A DNA stretch of 64,000 bases from Nannochloris sp. 'desiccata'. Taxonomy: Eukaryota; Chlorophyta; Trebouxiophyceae; Chlorellales; Chlorellaceae. The position numbers and the translations under genes are program-made. Location: the NCBI GenBank assembly GCA_019044685.2, contig JAGTXX020000016.1, forward strand, positions 62,001 to 126,000, read 5' to 3'. Position 1 is the first letter of the stretch, and each line of letters opens with the position of its first letter. The notes under the pieces are model-generated. The model saw only the letters and a program-made list of their open reading frames with translations, had not been told where the DNA came from and did not search any database. Positions 22,805 through 34,178 of this stretch are shown piece after piece.

Positions 22805-23854
22805 GAAAAGAAGGAAAGGCCCATGAGCAGGCAACCCCGACGCTTGCAATATTGGCAGAAGGTGCTTGCTTTTCTTCTTAATGAGTTCAGTTTTTCCTGC
22901 GCTTCTAAAGCATCAAATCACATGAAGATCAAATGGGGCATCGAATAAGCTTACTTTGTAAAAAATAACTTGAACGGAATTTTGAATCTCTTCAAAAACA
23001 AAAGTTTTCATTTTTGTCTGAAATAAAGAATAGAAAGTGCCGAGTCAGCCTCGCTTTATTTAAAAGCCCAAGTATAACCTTTGCCTCCCACTGTGCTCTA
23101 ACCCCTCCAGCTGCGCTTCCGTATCGTTCCTTCAATTGTAAAAGCATCAATTGCAAAGTGGACTATGAGGGGCGAAATAAAATATGGGGAACATATATGT
23201 CTGTTGAAGACGCATAGGGCGCGTATCTTGCGTGCAAAATTACTTCCCCTAGCCAGCTGAGCAATCTGTAATGGCTTATTGACGCATGATTTAAGCTTTG
23301 TAGTATCTAAGATGACGGTATTGGCTTCCTTTTAAAGCTTTTGGAGGTTCCTGATTGTGGTGGTTTCTCTCCTTTTGCAAATTTGATGATATTTCTCTGC
23401 ATTGATGTGTAACTGACAAGTTCTTTCTCAGTAAGTGGAACCCATCAACTAATGATAAAGACGATCATGGCAATGATTAATAGCTGCGAAATTATGTCAT
23501 CAATGCCCCCAAGGCTACCCTTTTAATATCTCTCTAGAGCGGCACTCAGCTCCTCCTTGTTGAAAAAGTATGCTAAAAGAGTGTGAAGAAATGTTAAAAC
23601 TTGAATTATCTGCAAAAATTAAGAGAGAGGAAGAGATAAAAATATCCCACGCTGGAATTTAAGTCAACGAAAGGGCTTTCAACCCGGATCGAACCACCTT
23701 CCTGTAGACAAGGAAGTTTGATTCTTTTACCTTCCTGACAGAGCACCCTTTCTTTCTTTTTCAAACGCGTTAGAACTTGCTATAAGGAGCCTCGGACAGC
23801 CATTCTGGCCATAATTAATCAAAAATACACTTTTTGGACCTATTTACATCCAGT
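22805..23854. other. Intergenic, 1,050 bp, holding a decayed family copy
   Basis: Apart from the degenerate exon at 23347-23483 I see no gene. The stretch is A/T-rich, with short unrelated frames only. Confidence 0.45.
23347..23483 (+). pseudogene. Decayed last exon of the eight-cysteine secreted family
   Basis: The sequence GTTCCTGATTGTGG matches the start of exon 2 of member A (GCTCCTGATTGCGA), and the end encodes SKWNPSTNDKDDHGND followed by stop, matching AWKPSNDDDNDDDSDD. Between them the frame is broken by a TAA and a shift, and no recognisable first exon or signal peptide is present upstream. It is a relic of a copy of member A, not of B or C, because it shares the acidic tail. Confidence 0.6.
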
Positions 23855-24514
23855 ATGTCCACCATGAAGCTTTCCAAGGTCGTTTTCGTTGCTGCTGTCC
23901 TGCTCTTTGCTTGCAGTGGTGCTACCGCTGCCCGAACCATGTTGCAGCAGCCTGAACAACCTCCTCAAGAACCCGAGCAACCTCCTCAACAACCCGAACA
24001 ACCTCCTCAACAACCCGAACAACCTCCTCAAGAACCCGAGCAACCTCCTCAACAACCCGAACAACCTCCACAAGAACCCGAACAACCTCCTCAAGAACCC
24101 GAACAACCTCCACAAGAACCCGAACAACCTCCTCAAGAACCCGAACAACCTCCTCAGGAACCCCAGCCCCAGGAGCAAGAAGAGCAGCAGCAACAAGAGC
24201 CTCAAGCAGGTGCTCCTCAACAATGTGAAGGTGAATGGTCCCCTCAAAACATAGATTGCACATTCAGATGCTCCACCGGAGCCTGGGAATTCGAGTGTGA
24301 AGCAATTGAGGCAGAATTCAACTTTGCATCCTGCAGAGTGAAGCGCGAAGATGGTGCTGACGAGGAAACCATCTACTTCTATTGTTTGATCCCCAACCCC
24401 GGTTCCCCACCTGATTGCCAGCAGGGACTCACTGCCTTAAATTCCAACCCTGATCAATGTGTCATTGACAACGCAACTGAAGTATTGGGTCTCTGGCCTG
24501 CTTCTGCTTTTTAA
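23855..24514 (+). CDS. Secreted eight-cysteine protein, member B, with Pro/Gln/Glu repeat
   Basis: Single exon of 219 aa from the first ATG (an alternative ATG at 23864 gives MKLSKVVF, as in member C). Signal peptide to about residue 27 (VLLFACSGATAA), then RTMLQ, then ten exact-length heptads of the EQPPQEP/EQPPQQP type and a QEQEEQQQQ tail. The C-terminal ~100 residues hold the eight-cysteine domain: QC, IDC, FRC, FEC, SCR, FYC, PDC, QC, with GAWEFECE and DPDQ. It has no intron where member A has one. The Pro-rich spacer suggests an extended wall-associated stalk (inference). TGTAA at 24655. Confidence 0.8.
   Translation: MSTMKLSKVVFVAAVLLFACSGATAARTMLQQPEQPPQEPEQPPQQPEQPPQQPEQPPQEPEQPPQQPEQPPQEPEQPPQEPEQPPQEPEQPPQEPEQPPQEPQPQEQEEQQQQEPQAGAPQQCEGEWSPQNIDCTFRCSTGAWEFECEAIEAEFNFASCRVKREDGADEETIYFYCLIPNPGSPPDCQQGLTALNSNPDQCVIDNATEVLGLWPASAF
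23954..24163 (+). repeat. Ten tandem 21-bp coding repeats (EQPPQ[E/Q]P)
   Basis: Ten head-to-tail copies of a 21-bp unit beginning gaacaacctcctcaagaac, in frame within member B. Units differ mainly at the E/Q codon and at one CCT/CCA position, a pattern expected from unequal exchange or slippage. Confidence 0.9.
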
Positions 24515-24988
24515 AAACAAGTTGCTATAATCTTAAGAGCGCATGAAACTCGAGTTGTTTTTCCCCCGGCCTAGTTTTTTACGTGTTGTATAGAAATTAT
24601 TACATACAATGACTTGATTTTGCCTTGCATTGATTCTATGTACAGTTAGATTTGTGTAAAGGGCACCGCATTGTAGAAAATAAAAAATCGTCCAGGCAAA
24701 AAGATGGTGGGGGGAGAAAATGTCTTTTGTTTATTGGATTACTCATTACTGTTCCGAAGCCAGGAATTTGCCAGAAAGGGGTCCTTGTTGCATTTAATAT
24801 CAATAAAGAAAGCCATTACCTTCCAACGTATTCCGTCTTCAGCGAATAGCAACACTCAGACAGCTTCGTGGAAGATGCATTTAATTGCGACGTTATAACA
24901 GCACCTCGAAAGGGCCCGCAGCATTTTCAGCATTAAAAAATACTACAAATTTGTCTCGTTTACTTTGTTTCTGGCGTACATCCCTATA
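24515..24988. other. Intergenic between members B and C
   Basis: 474 bp with no gene seen; contains the 3' end of member B and the promoter side of member C. Confidence 0.45.
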
Positions 24989-25396
24989 ATGAAGTTCTCC
25001 AAAGTCGTTTTCATTGCTGCTGTCCTGCTTTTTGCATGCGGCGGTGCTACCGCTGCCCGAACCGTGTTGCAGGAGCCTGAACAGCAACAGCCTCCTCCCC
25101 AGTGCCAAGACACCTGGGAACCCGAACGCATTCAATGCAATTTCCAATGCCCTACCACCGGAAATTGGGAGTTTTCATGTGAAGCTCAATCTGCCAACGT
25201 GGCTTCTTGCAACCTCAAACGCGAAGAAGCCGAGGAACAAGAAGCAATTTACTTCCTCTGCTTAATTACCGCTCCCAACTCCCCCCCTGACTGCCAACAG
25301 GGTATTCAAGCTCTGAATGAGATTCCCGATCCCTGTGTTACTGAGAATGTTAACCAGATCGTCTCGGCCTGGCCCTCGGCTCCTTCTCAGGATTAA
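24989..25396 (+). CDS. Secreted eight-cysteine protein, member C
   Basis: Single exon of 135 aa. Signal peptide MKFSKVVFIAAVLLFACGG is nearly identical to that of member B, followed by RTVLQEPEQQQPPPQ, which looks like the unexpanded form of B's repeat. The cysteines are QC, IQC, FQC, FSC, SCN, FLC, PDC, PC, again eight, with NWEFSCE and an ending with AWPSAPSQD. It lacks member A's intron. B and C are closest to each other, so C/B arose by a recent duplication. TGTAA is 30 nt after the stop (25426). Confidence 0.82.
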   Translation: MKFSKVVFIAAVLLFACGGATAARTVLQEPEQQQPPPQCQDTWEPERIQCNFQCPTTGNWEFSCEAQSANVASCNLKREEAEEQEAIYFLCLITAPNSPPDCQQGIQALNEIPDPCVTENVNQIVSAWPSAPSQD

Positions 25397-25966
25397 TTTT
25401 GAGGTTTCGATTTTCTCGAACCTTTTGTAATAGGATCATCAGTCTTGTATATTGCCTTGTCTTGCATCAGTTGTATAGGTCTTTCTTTGTGATGTAAAGT
25501 GCACAATATTCAAAGAACTGTGATTTTGGACTTGTAGATGGGGAGCGGGGTGAAACAGTAATTAATTTCTTTAGTTTCTTCGTCGGCCCCACAGGGCAAG
25601 GCGGCATGGAGCAAGCTACTGTGTGCAACTCCAATCTGATCTCAGCTAGTTGCTATTGCTGCACGCTGAATAAGGGCCCTTTCCAGTGTGGGCAACTTCA
25701 AGTACACGATGCTAAGCATCATGCTTGCCGTGAAGGTGACTCGCTGAAAAAGTGAGCCCACTGAAAAAGAGGCTTCTAATATGTGACCTCAGCCTGAAAT
25801 ATTACACGGATTATTAAATTCCATTTTCTACATTTGTTCCATATAGTGTGGATCACAGGAATACATAAAAATTTGTGCTGTTGAGTCTAGCTTTGTAACT
25901 GGTTTGCACCTTTTCAAAACATTTCGACTACAGTGATCGCAGACATTTAAACTTATATTTCGGGTA
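25397..25966. other. Intergenic, 570 bp
   Basis: No gene seen. Several TGTAA motifs near 25426-25496 mark the 3' end of the preceding gene. Confidence 0.4.
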
Positions 25967-28900
25967 ATGACCAACGACGTGGTCGCTGAACCTTCACAGG
26001 AACAGTCCAAGGATATGGATCAGGGAAATAGAAAGCGCTCAGCGCCTAAGGATGTTGAAGAAGAGCTTACGAAGAAGCGATTGAGAGAAAATACTAACGC
26101 ACAGACAGCCTCTGAGGCAGCAGGAGGTAAAGAATTCGCTGCCAAAAGTTCTTTCAACCATGTCTGAATCTATTGAGTTTGCGCCTGTTCATCTCATGCG
26201 TAAGGTGGAGCTCAGAGATCTCATATTTGTATCTGACAATTTTACTCTTCGTTGTTCGCAGGTGAAGAAGCTCACAGCGGCCAAAGGTCCGAGGATCTAG
26301 AAGACCTAGATGGATCTGTCCAAGAGAATGCCGCGGAGCAGGTATGCATGTAATTTTTTCACAAAAAGCTCTCGAAATCGATGCGCCCATGTTTCTCACA
26401 CATGCCCTCTAAAACAATCTTTCCGCAGGCTGATCGTCCCGTAGACAACAATGCTGGTGCAATATCTGAAGGTGCTGACGTCGCCGAAGCCACTGTCCCT
26501 GCAGCCGACACAGCTTGCCCTCCGGCAAAACAACAACAGCAAGAGGTTGCTCCGGCCGAGGACGCTGCTACTGCTGCCACAGAGCCTGGCACTGCAGCAG
26601 CTGATGCCACTGGCCCTTCTGGACCTCCCCCTCAACCTAGTAAGCAGTATACCGACGTCACTGAAGCTCTGCTCAACCATATTGAAGCTCCTCCTGCTCA
26701 AATCCCTTCCCCAGCGTGGACTGGCTTTTCCGATTATTTAGGCGAAGGCATCAAAACTCGTTTACTCTCTTTAGCTACCCTCCACTTGACTGAATCTGGT
26801 GCATCGCGCTGTCCAGATGCAGTCCGTCAACTTAACGCCAATTCTAATAGAATTTTCCTTGGAGCTGCACTCAACTGTGAGCTCTATCAAGAACGAGTTG
26901 TCCGAGCATTAGCTCACCAGGTTGGCGCTCGTCTTCTTGTAGCGGATTCTTCTGTCCTCCATTTCGATGATTTACCCCCTTCATCTAAATATAGCGTCGA
27001 TGATGAACATGCCGGACCTGGTGCTGCAATGGGCGCGCGTGGGTTTCCTGATGGCAGTGGAATTATTCTTCAAGGTCCCGGTCTAGGTGGCCTCGATGGT
27101 GTGGGTGGTGGGAGTGGCTACGGCACCTCTGATGATGATCATCATGATGATGATGATGATGATGAAGGGGGAGGGATAGAGCCTGGTCCTAGAGATACTG
27201 ATTCAGAATTTATTAGAAATAAAGCGAAAAGGTTCATGGCAAGTGATAAATTGAAAAAGAATACCCAAAAAGTGATTGATCAGGTTGACGCCCATAAAAA
27301 TAAATTGGAGGCAGCAAGTAAGAAAATCGAAGCTGATTTAGAAGAGAAGTCGAAGGCTGCTAATGAAATTAAAGGTGAAATCGACACGGAGAAGACTGAA
27401 TCGAAAATTTTAGAAGAAGATGGAGACCGAGCCAAGCAGGGGGAGGTGAAGACGAAGGAAGAGGAAAAGAAAGAAAAAGCTGCTGAGGGTGCTGGCCCCT
27501 CTTCTTCTGCTCCCTCTGATCCCCTTGCAGCTGGTGGGGAGACCAATGCCAAGGAATTGGAGTATGTAGAAGGAATCAAAGCAATGTTACAGCTATCTAA
27601 AGATAGTCAAAAGGCGTATGAAGCACTGCTTGAGGGTTGTAAAGGGACAGAGCCAACCAAGCAAGCAGCCGATATTTTTGCAGGCCGTGTCAAACCACCT
27701 AAAGAAATGAGTCAAGCAACAGCTGCAGTCTTGGAAGAAATGAAGAAAGATTATGATGGGGAGTTTGTTCCAGGAAAGATATGTGGAATGGCTGCTCGGT
27801 CCTCAAGAGGAAGATCTTTTGGCGGTGGTAGAGGCGTTGGTGGTCGTGGTGGTAGAAAATTAAGAGGTGCTCTGGATCCACACGAGATGTTATTAGAGGC
27901 ACAACGTGGAATCGATGCATTCCGTAAACAGCAGAATGCTGATGATGCTGCTAATAAGAGAGAAGGAGCCTCGGCAGTGTTCAAGGAAGGTGATCGCGTG
28001 TGTTATGCTGGTACTGCGACCAGCACCCCAATGCCCTCTTTACTCTCAAGTGAAGAGCGTGAACGTGCAGCTGGAAACTCTTTATCCGCGTATTTGAGTA
28101 TTTCTTGGCTGGAACGTCGTGAAGCAACGAAACGTAAGATGACAGCAGCCAGAACTGCTGCTGCTGCTGCTGCTGCTGCAGCGGAAACAGCAGAAAATGC
28201 CGCAGCCACGGCTGAAGATGGCACAAACCCTCCTGCGTGCTCTTTTGGACGTGTTCTTTCCGTTTCTGGCGATAATACTGTCAATATAGTTATGGATTAC
28301 CCCTTTCCTGGTGGTAAAACCTTCACTAATCAACCTGAAAAGTGTTGTTTCACTTGCCCCGCGACTGATCTTTCGCTTGTAGATGACCGTGATGATGCTA
28401 TTGACGCTTCATTCAGAGCTTTATTCGATACCATTAGTAGCCAATTAGACAGTGTTTTGAATACGTCTACTTCTCCATTGATAATTTTTCTTCCTAACTT
28501 GGATAGAATGATCAAAGGCAACGACACCGACACATTTCGTAGATTGAAAGAAAGGTTAACTACGTCTTTACCTGCACGTTGTCTATTCATTGGTGGGTAC
28601 TGTACCCGTAGTTTATCAAAGGAAAAGTCATCTTCTGGTCCAAGTGGATTAAGCATGCTCTTCGGTGGGGGTGCAGGGGGGGGTGGCAGTCGTGGAGGAG
28701 GCAGCGACTCTTTAGGGGTCGGCTCCGGAGATGATATTCCGACGCCGTGGTATGAACGCTTTGGTGGTGGTGGTAGTGGGCCAGGGAGTGGTCGTATGGG
28801 CCGTTCTCGTGGTAACATCAAAGGCCGCGCGTTTGCCTCTATGTTTCCTAATACAGTGGAGTTGCATCCCCCTCACCATGACGGTGCTGCCAAAGCATGG

Positions 28901-30316
28901 AAGAAGATGTTAGATCAAGATATAGCTGCTATGCGTGAGAAATCGAATAGAGCTGCGTTATTCAAAGCTTTAGAAAAGTGTGGTGTGGTGTGTCAAGATA
29001 TGGAGGCAGTAAAGGTGACTGAATTGGCTTTGAACAGAAAAGAAATTGAGCAAGTCGTGGGTGCTGCAGTAGCCAGCGCGCTTTGTGACGAGCCTGTAGC
29101 TGTAGAAGAAGAAGAAAAAATAGAAGAAGTGCTGGAAGAAGCTGAAGCTATTGGTGCAGAAGATGCCGAAAAACTTATCTCGGAGGAGACCAAAAATAAA
29201 CCAGTCCCTAAAAAACTTTCAATCAGCTCAGTCCACTTGATGGCCGCCGCCACATCAATCCAACATCTCCGCGCTGAAGCTGCCCCTGTCCCTGAACGTT
29301 CCGCCCTCAAAGATCTCAATACCGATCAATATGAACGTCAACTTCTCTCTGAAGTTGTCCCACCTGAAGAGATCGCGGTTGGGTTCAATGACATTGGGGC
29401 TTTGGACGCTGTCAAAAACACTCTTCATGAAGTTGTCATCTTGCCTTTACAACGCCCTGAGCTGTTCACTCGTGGTGCATTAACCCGCCCAACGAAAGGT
29501 CTTCTGTTGTTCGGTCCCCCAGGTACTGGTAAAACGATGCTTGCCAAGGCGGTGGCGTCTGAATCTGGAGCCCATTTTATCAATATAAACATGTCGGCAA
29601 TCACCTCCAAATGGCTTGGTGAGGGGGAACGCCTTGTTCGTGCGGTGTTTTCATTAGCTCATAAATTAGCACCTTCCGTTATTTTTATCGATGAAATCGA
29701 TTCTTTCTTAGCGAAACGAGGTGGGCATAGCAATGAACATGAAGCTTTAAGAAAGATGAAGACTGAGTTTTTAGCTGGATGGGATGGATTACGAACGAAA
29801 CAGACTGATAGAGTGCTTGTGTTGGCTGCTACGAATAGACCTATGGATTTAGACGATGCTGCGATTCGTCGCATGCCTCGTCGTATCTTTGTGCCTTTAC
29901 CAGATGCGAACAACAGAGAAAAAATTTTGAGGACCATCTTGAAAGATGAAGAAGTCGATAAAGAATTAGATTTTGTTGAGCTTGGTAAAGAGACGGATGG
30001 GTATAGTGGTTCAGATTTGAAAAATTTAGCCATCGCAGCAGCGTATTGTCCATTACGTGAACTCTTAGAAATAGAAAAGAAACGTATGAGCGAAACTTCT
30101 ACGGATATTGAGGGAACAGCAACTACAGCAGGAGCAAAAACTGTCGAGTTGCCCCCAGTTCGTTCAATCAACATGGCGGATTTTAAATCTGCAATGAAGC
30201 AAGTGACTCCCAGTACCCATGCTGAGTCAGCATCGACGTCTGAGTTGCAGAAATGGAATGAGCAGTTTGGAGAAGGAGGTAGTCGTAGGGCTGAACCATT
30301 GGTGTACTATACTTGA
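25967..30316 (+). CDS. Large AAA ATPase, plant DAA1/LRD6-6-like (MSP1 clade)
   Basis: Exons 25967-26126, 26262-26341, 26429-30316 (introns 135 and 87 nt) give 1,375 aa. The N-terminus is acidic and Ala-rich. Around residues 180-290 lies the degenerate first domain of this plant family (FSDYLGEGIKTRLLSLATLHL, NRIFLGAALNCELYQE, ARLLVADSSVL). A coiled-coil Lys/Glu region follows, then FKEGDRVCYAG and a SPLIIFLPNLDRMIKGN block. The AAA module is at ~1070-1330: Walker A FGPPGTGKT (~1108), Walker B VIFIDEID (~1167), sensor LAATNRPMDLDDAAIRR and the arginine residues RRMPRRIF of the meiotic/MSP1 group. Plant relatives act at mitochondria or in vesicle trafficking; the substrate is unknown. Gly-rich inserts are numerous. 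Confidence 0.82.
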
Positions 30317-30708
30317 TAGAAAGAAAAGAAAGAAAGTTGGTTTATTAGGCGTTGGTCGGCTTTCTTTTTTTCATTGTTCTCTCCTCTTACCGTAGTTATA
30401 CTATAGATGCATATAATTAGATTGTATTGTACCGGCTTTTGTGCCTCACATTACATGCATTCTTTTTATTTTTCCCTTTCTAGAAATGTGCCAATTGTAA
30501 AATAATCGCGGGTGCCTGCTCAGTTTTCAATTTCAATTTCAAAATTTTACTGCTTGCTGCTGTTGAAGGCCACAGCATGACGGCTGCAGGGCGATAGCGT
30601 ATACTAAAAGTAGCAAATCACTTAGCTGGGCCTTTTTATTCATTGGCATATATCTAAAGTATACATCAAACTAGCCAGCGCATTATTTCTGTTTTAATAT
30701 TGAACAGG
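30317..30708. other. Intergenic, upstream of lysyl-tRNA synthetase
   Basis: 392 bp with no gene seen. TGTAA at about 30497 on the plus strand is a candidate poly(A) signal for the AAA ATPase gene. Confidence 0.4.
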
Positions 30709-33404
30709 ATGGCAGAGAATGGAGGCACTTCATTTGTGCTCCCTGAAAAGTGGACTGAGGATTTGGTAGATGAGAAGGGCGAGAAGATGAGCAAGAGGTA
30801 AGAACTGCGGTGCTGGTGTTAATGTGGAAACCCTGCAGGGCCTTAGCGTTCTTTGATATTTTCCCAACTAATCTCGAGTGATGATCACTTCTCTAATTAA
30901 TCAATTTCCTTTTTCTGTCTGCAGTGAGTTCAAGCGTCGCCAGAAGCTCGCCATGAAGGAGAAGGAACAAGCCGAGAAGAAGGTATGATTTGCATTATCT
31001 TCCTCTAAGCGAGAATTATTTTACCACCAGCGCTGGTGCTCCATTGACCGACCGATGGCTAACCACTGCTTTTCTTACATCAACTTCTAAATCTTTTATT
31101 TCCGCAGGCAAAACAGGCTGTCCAAGCTGCTGAACGCGCTGCTGCTAAGGCAGCCAAGGGTGAAGCTGGCGTCTCTCTTGAAGACGACGCTTCTGAAGAA
31201 ACTGATCCTACCAAATATTATGAAAACAGAGTTCGTGCAATCACTGCTGCCAAAGCTCGTGGTGAAAACCCCTACCCCCACAAATTCGATACTACCATGC
31301 AACTTTGTAATTATGTCGATACCTACGCTGACATCGAGCCTGGTACCCAGCTGACTGAAGTGGAGGTTGCCATTGCCGGTCGTGTTGTCCGCAAAGCAGC
31401 ATCTGGTGCCAAACTAATTTTCTTCGATTTACGCTCTGAGGGCGCTAAAGTCCAGGTTATGTGCGATGCCAGCAAATTTGAAACCCAAGGTGGATTGGAT
31501 CTTGCTTCTTTCCAACGTCTTATGAACTCAGTCAAGCGTGGAGATATAGTTGGTCTTAAAGGGTATCCTGGAAAATCCAAGCGTGGTGAATTATCTGTCT
31601 TCCCTTACAGTATTCAAGTCCTTGCTCCTTGTCTTCACATGCCTCCTGGTGCCCATTTCGGTCTTAAGGATCAAGAAACTCGTTATCGTCAACGCTACCT
31701 GGATCTCATTGTCAATCCCAAGATTGGAGATATTTTCAGAGTGCGCTCTAAAGTTATTTCTGGTATCCGTTCTTATTTGGACGCACGTGGTTTCATGGAG
31801 GTAGAAACCCCCATGATGAATATGATCCCTGGTGGTGCCACTGCCCGCCCTTTTATTACCTACCACAATGATTTAAATATGCAGCTCTACATGAGAGTGG
31901 CACCTGAACTCTATCTGAAAATGTTGGTTGTTGGTGGTCTTGATCGCGTCTATGAGATCGGTAAACAATTCCGCAATGAAGGTATTGACCTTACACACAA
32001 CCCTGAGTTTACTACCTGTGAATTCTACCAAGCGTATGCAGATTATAACGATCTAATGGCCATGACTGAAGAAATGGTATCGACCATGGTGAAGAATATC
32101 ACGGGTGGGTACTTGATTACGTATCACCCTGATGGCCCTGATGGTCGCGCAGTTGAGATTGATTTTACTCCTCCTTTTAAGCGTATCCCCATGGTCAAAG
32201 GCCTTGAAGACGCACTCAATGTGGAGTTGCCTAAAGATTTAGACAGCGAAGAGGCTCGTCAATTTTTGGTGGAATTGTGTAAGAAACATGGCGTGGAATG
32301 TTCCCCTCCTCAAACAACTGCGAGATTATTGGATAAGCTTGTCGGTGATTATGTCGAGGTGCAGTGTGTGAATCCCACGTTCATTTGTGATCACCCTCAA
32401 ATCATGTCCCCACTTGCCAAGTGGCACAGAGGGGCTCCTGGGCTTACCGAGCGCTTTGAATTGTTTGTTAATTGCAAGGAGGTGGCGAATGCATACACCG
32501 AGTTGAATGATCCTTTAAAACAGAGGGAATTGTTTAGCCAGCAAGCTGCTGCAAAGGCTGAAGGTGATGATGAAGCTATGTTTGTTGATGAGAATTTCTT
32601 AACTGCTCTGGAGTATGGATTGGCGCCTACAGTGAGTCATTAGTTATTATTTGGCTGGATATGTATATTTATATTCGTTTTGTATGTGGCATTTAGCAGT
32701 AGTTCGTTTTCTATTGTATTTGCTTTGAGTAGCTAGTCTTCTGTGGTGTTGCGGCGGTGCCAGTAGTACTTGATTGATTTGAGCAGCTCTAATCAATCAC
32801 TCAGAACTGGCGCCCGAGGAGTTTTTCTTGTTTTAAATCTTCTCAAATATTCTTCTTCTTCTCCTTCTTGCAGGGTGGTTGGGGTTTCGGTATTGATCGC
32901 TTCACGATGATGCTAACCGATAAGAACAACATCAAGGAGGTACGTTTTACATTTCACAATTTACATTTTTACATTTTATTTTTCGAGGCTTCCTAGAGAG
33001 GCATCTCCTCTGGCTGAGCACGCCAATAAAATCACCAAAATTTCCCACGTTTGTTCATCCCTTATCTTCTCTCACTCCGCATATTCCAGGTGCTGCTTTT
33101 CCCTGCGATGAAACCTGAAGCGAATAATCCTACGACTTCAACAGCTCAGTCTATGTCTATTGTAAGTTGACTTTTTTGACACTGAAATTTCTAGTGGCAC
33201 GCTCGCGAGCGAGTTTATTTTCTAAATTTTATCGACAACCTAGGAGCTTTATTTTGAACAGTGATAGCTCATTCGCTTGCTCTACAGCAGAACTAGTTAT
33301 TATTAACATTGGTTTCTATATTTTGATAAGCTAACTTTAGCCTCTTGTTCTTTCAATGTTCTCCTTGCTTGCAGTCTGAGGCCGACGGCGTCGCTGAAGC
33401 CTAG
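30709..33404 (+). CDS. KARS: Lysyl-tRNA synthetase, class II
   Basis: Six exons: 30709-30797, 30925-30982, 31108-32631, 32874-32939, 33090-33161, 33375-33404; all GT-AG in phase; 612 aa. A basic Lys/Ala-rich N-terminal extension, as in eukaryotic cytosolic enzymes, precedes the OB-fold anticodon domain ([19 protein letters not shown]). Catalytic motifs: motif 1 near [16 protein letters not shown], motif 2 [20 protein letters not shown] (~335), and motif 3 [15 protein letters not shown], which is encoded by the 66-nt exon 4. The enzyme charges tRNA-Lys. No organellar presequence is visible at this start, so this is probably the cytosolic form. The last exon codes only nine residues. Confidence 0.93.
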
Positions 33405-33495
33405 ACAGATTCAAAATAGTTTTCTAGAAGATTTGTATTGCTCTATCATACATTAACCCCTGCTCTTTTGTTTTCCACCTTGCTTAATCATAATA

Positions 33496-33870
33496 ATGGG
33501 TTTTCCTTCACCTCGCCTTTTAAAAACACCAGACCATGCTCCTGCCACCCCAGAGGCCACTGCTAAAACTAAAAATACTCTTGAATCCAGCCCAGCAGCC
33601 AAGACTGCTCGTTTAATTGAGCAATATAAACAACACGCTGCCGAATGGGCAGCAGAGGAAGGTCAATCGTACGTTGATATTGCAGGTTTCTCCTCTTCCT
33701 CTCGTTCAATGATGATTTTCAAAGGCGGTGAAACAATGTTCCTCTTTACCGCTCCTTTAGTGGACGGCGGAACCAAAGCTGCCTTTGATCGATTTCTGGA
33801 TGCCTGTGCTACCCGACAACAGGTTGAGCAGGTGCAGAAACAGTACCCAAAGAGGAATCTCATTCAATAA
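33496..33870 (+). CDS. Small protein of unknown function
   Basis: A single-exon frame of 124 aa with a good ATG context (aataATGGGT). It has a Pro/Thr-rich N-terminus, a helix (KTARLIEQYKQHAAEWAAEE) and a compact region with SSSRSMMIFKGGETMFLF and a C-terminal helix. I do not recognise the family. It lies 91 bp downstream of the lysyl-tRNA synthetase stop, same strand, so it could share its transcript. Confidence 0.6.
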   Translation: MGFPSPRLLKTPDHAPATPEATAKTKNTLESSPAAKTARLIEQYKQHAAEWAAEEGQSYVDIAGFSSSSRSMMIFKGGETMFLFTAPLVDGGTKAAFDRFLDACATRQQVEQVQKQYPKRNLIQ

Positions 33871-34178
33871 CGAAGACGAGGAGTAGAAAGTCGAAATGCC
33901 TTTTTGATAAATTTTAATAGTAGCGTCTGCATCAAGTGTATTTAGAGTGTTTGTGGGTTTTTTAAAGTGGAATTGTGAAGGTTTAAACCATCATATTATG
34001 ATTATATAGCTATTTTTTTCGACTAAATATTGCATTATTGTGTAATTAAAGTAATAATTAAGACACCTTATCTATTAACATTTCACAAAAATTCTCCAAG
34101 AACTCGAGCGTTGGGATGCCGTGTGCCTTGACTACCAAACAAACTCATCTATCTTTCTTTCTTTCTTTTACTTCGATT
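33871..34178. other. Convergent intergenic region
   Basis: 308 bp between two converging genes; A/T-rich, with a TCTTTC run near 34151. No gene seen. Confidence 0.4.

Noticed and set aside
23014..23217. A 67-codon frame with SINCKVDYEG that vaguely recalls the secreted family
   Set aside because: Only one short cysteine stretch is similar, there is no signal peptide, and the spacing does not fit the family.
23660..23770. A tRNA on the minus strand, suggested by GGTTCGATCC
   Set aside because: The flanking bases do not make a 5-bp T stem, the possible anticodon hairpin has a loop far over seven bases, and the acceptor ends do not pair.
23840..24263. Long minus-strand frames rich in Leu/Val and Arg opposite member B
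   Set aside because: They are shadows of the 21-bp repeat; a repeat whose length is a multiple of three stays open in several frames.
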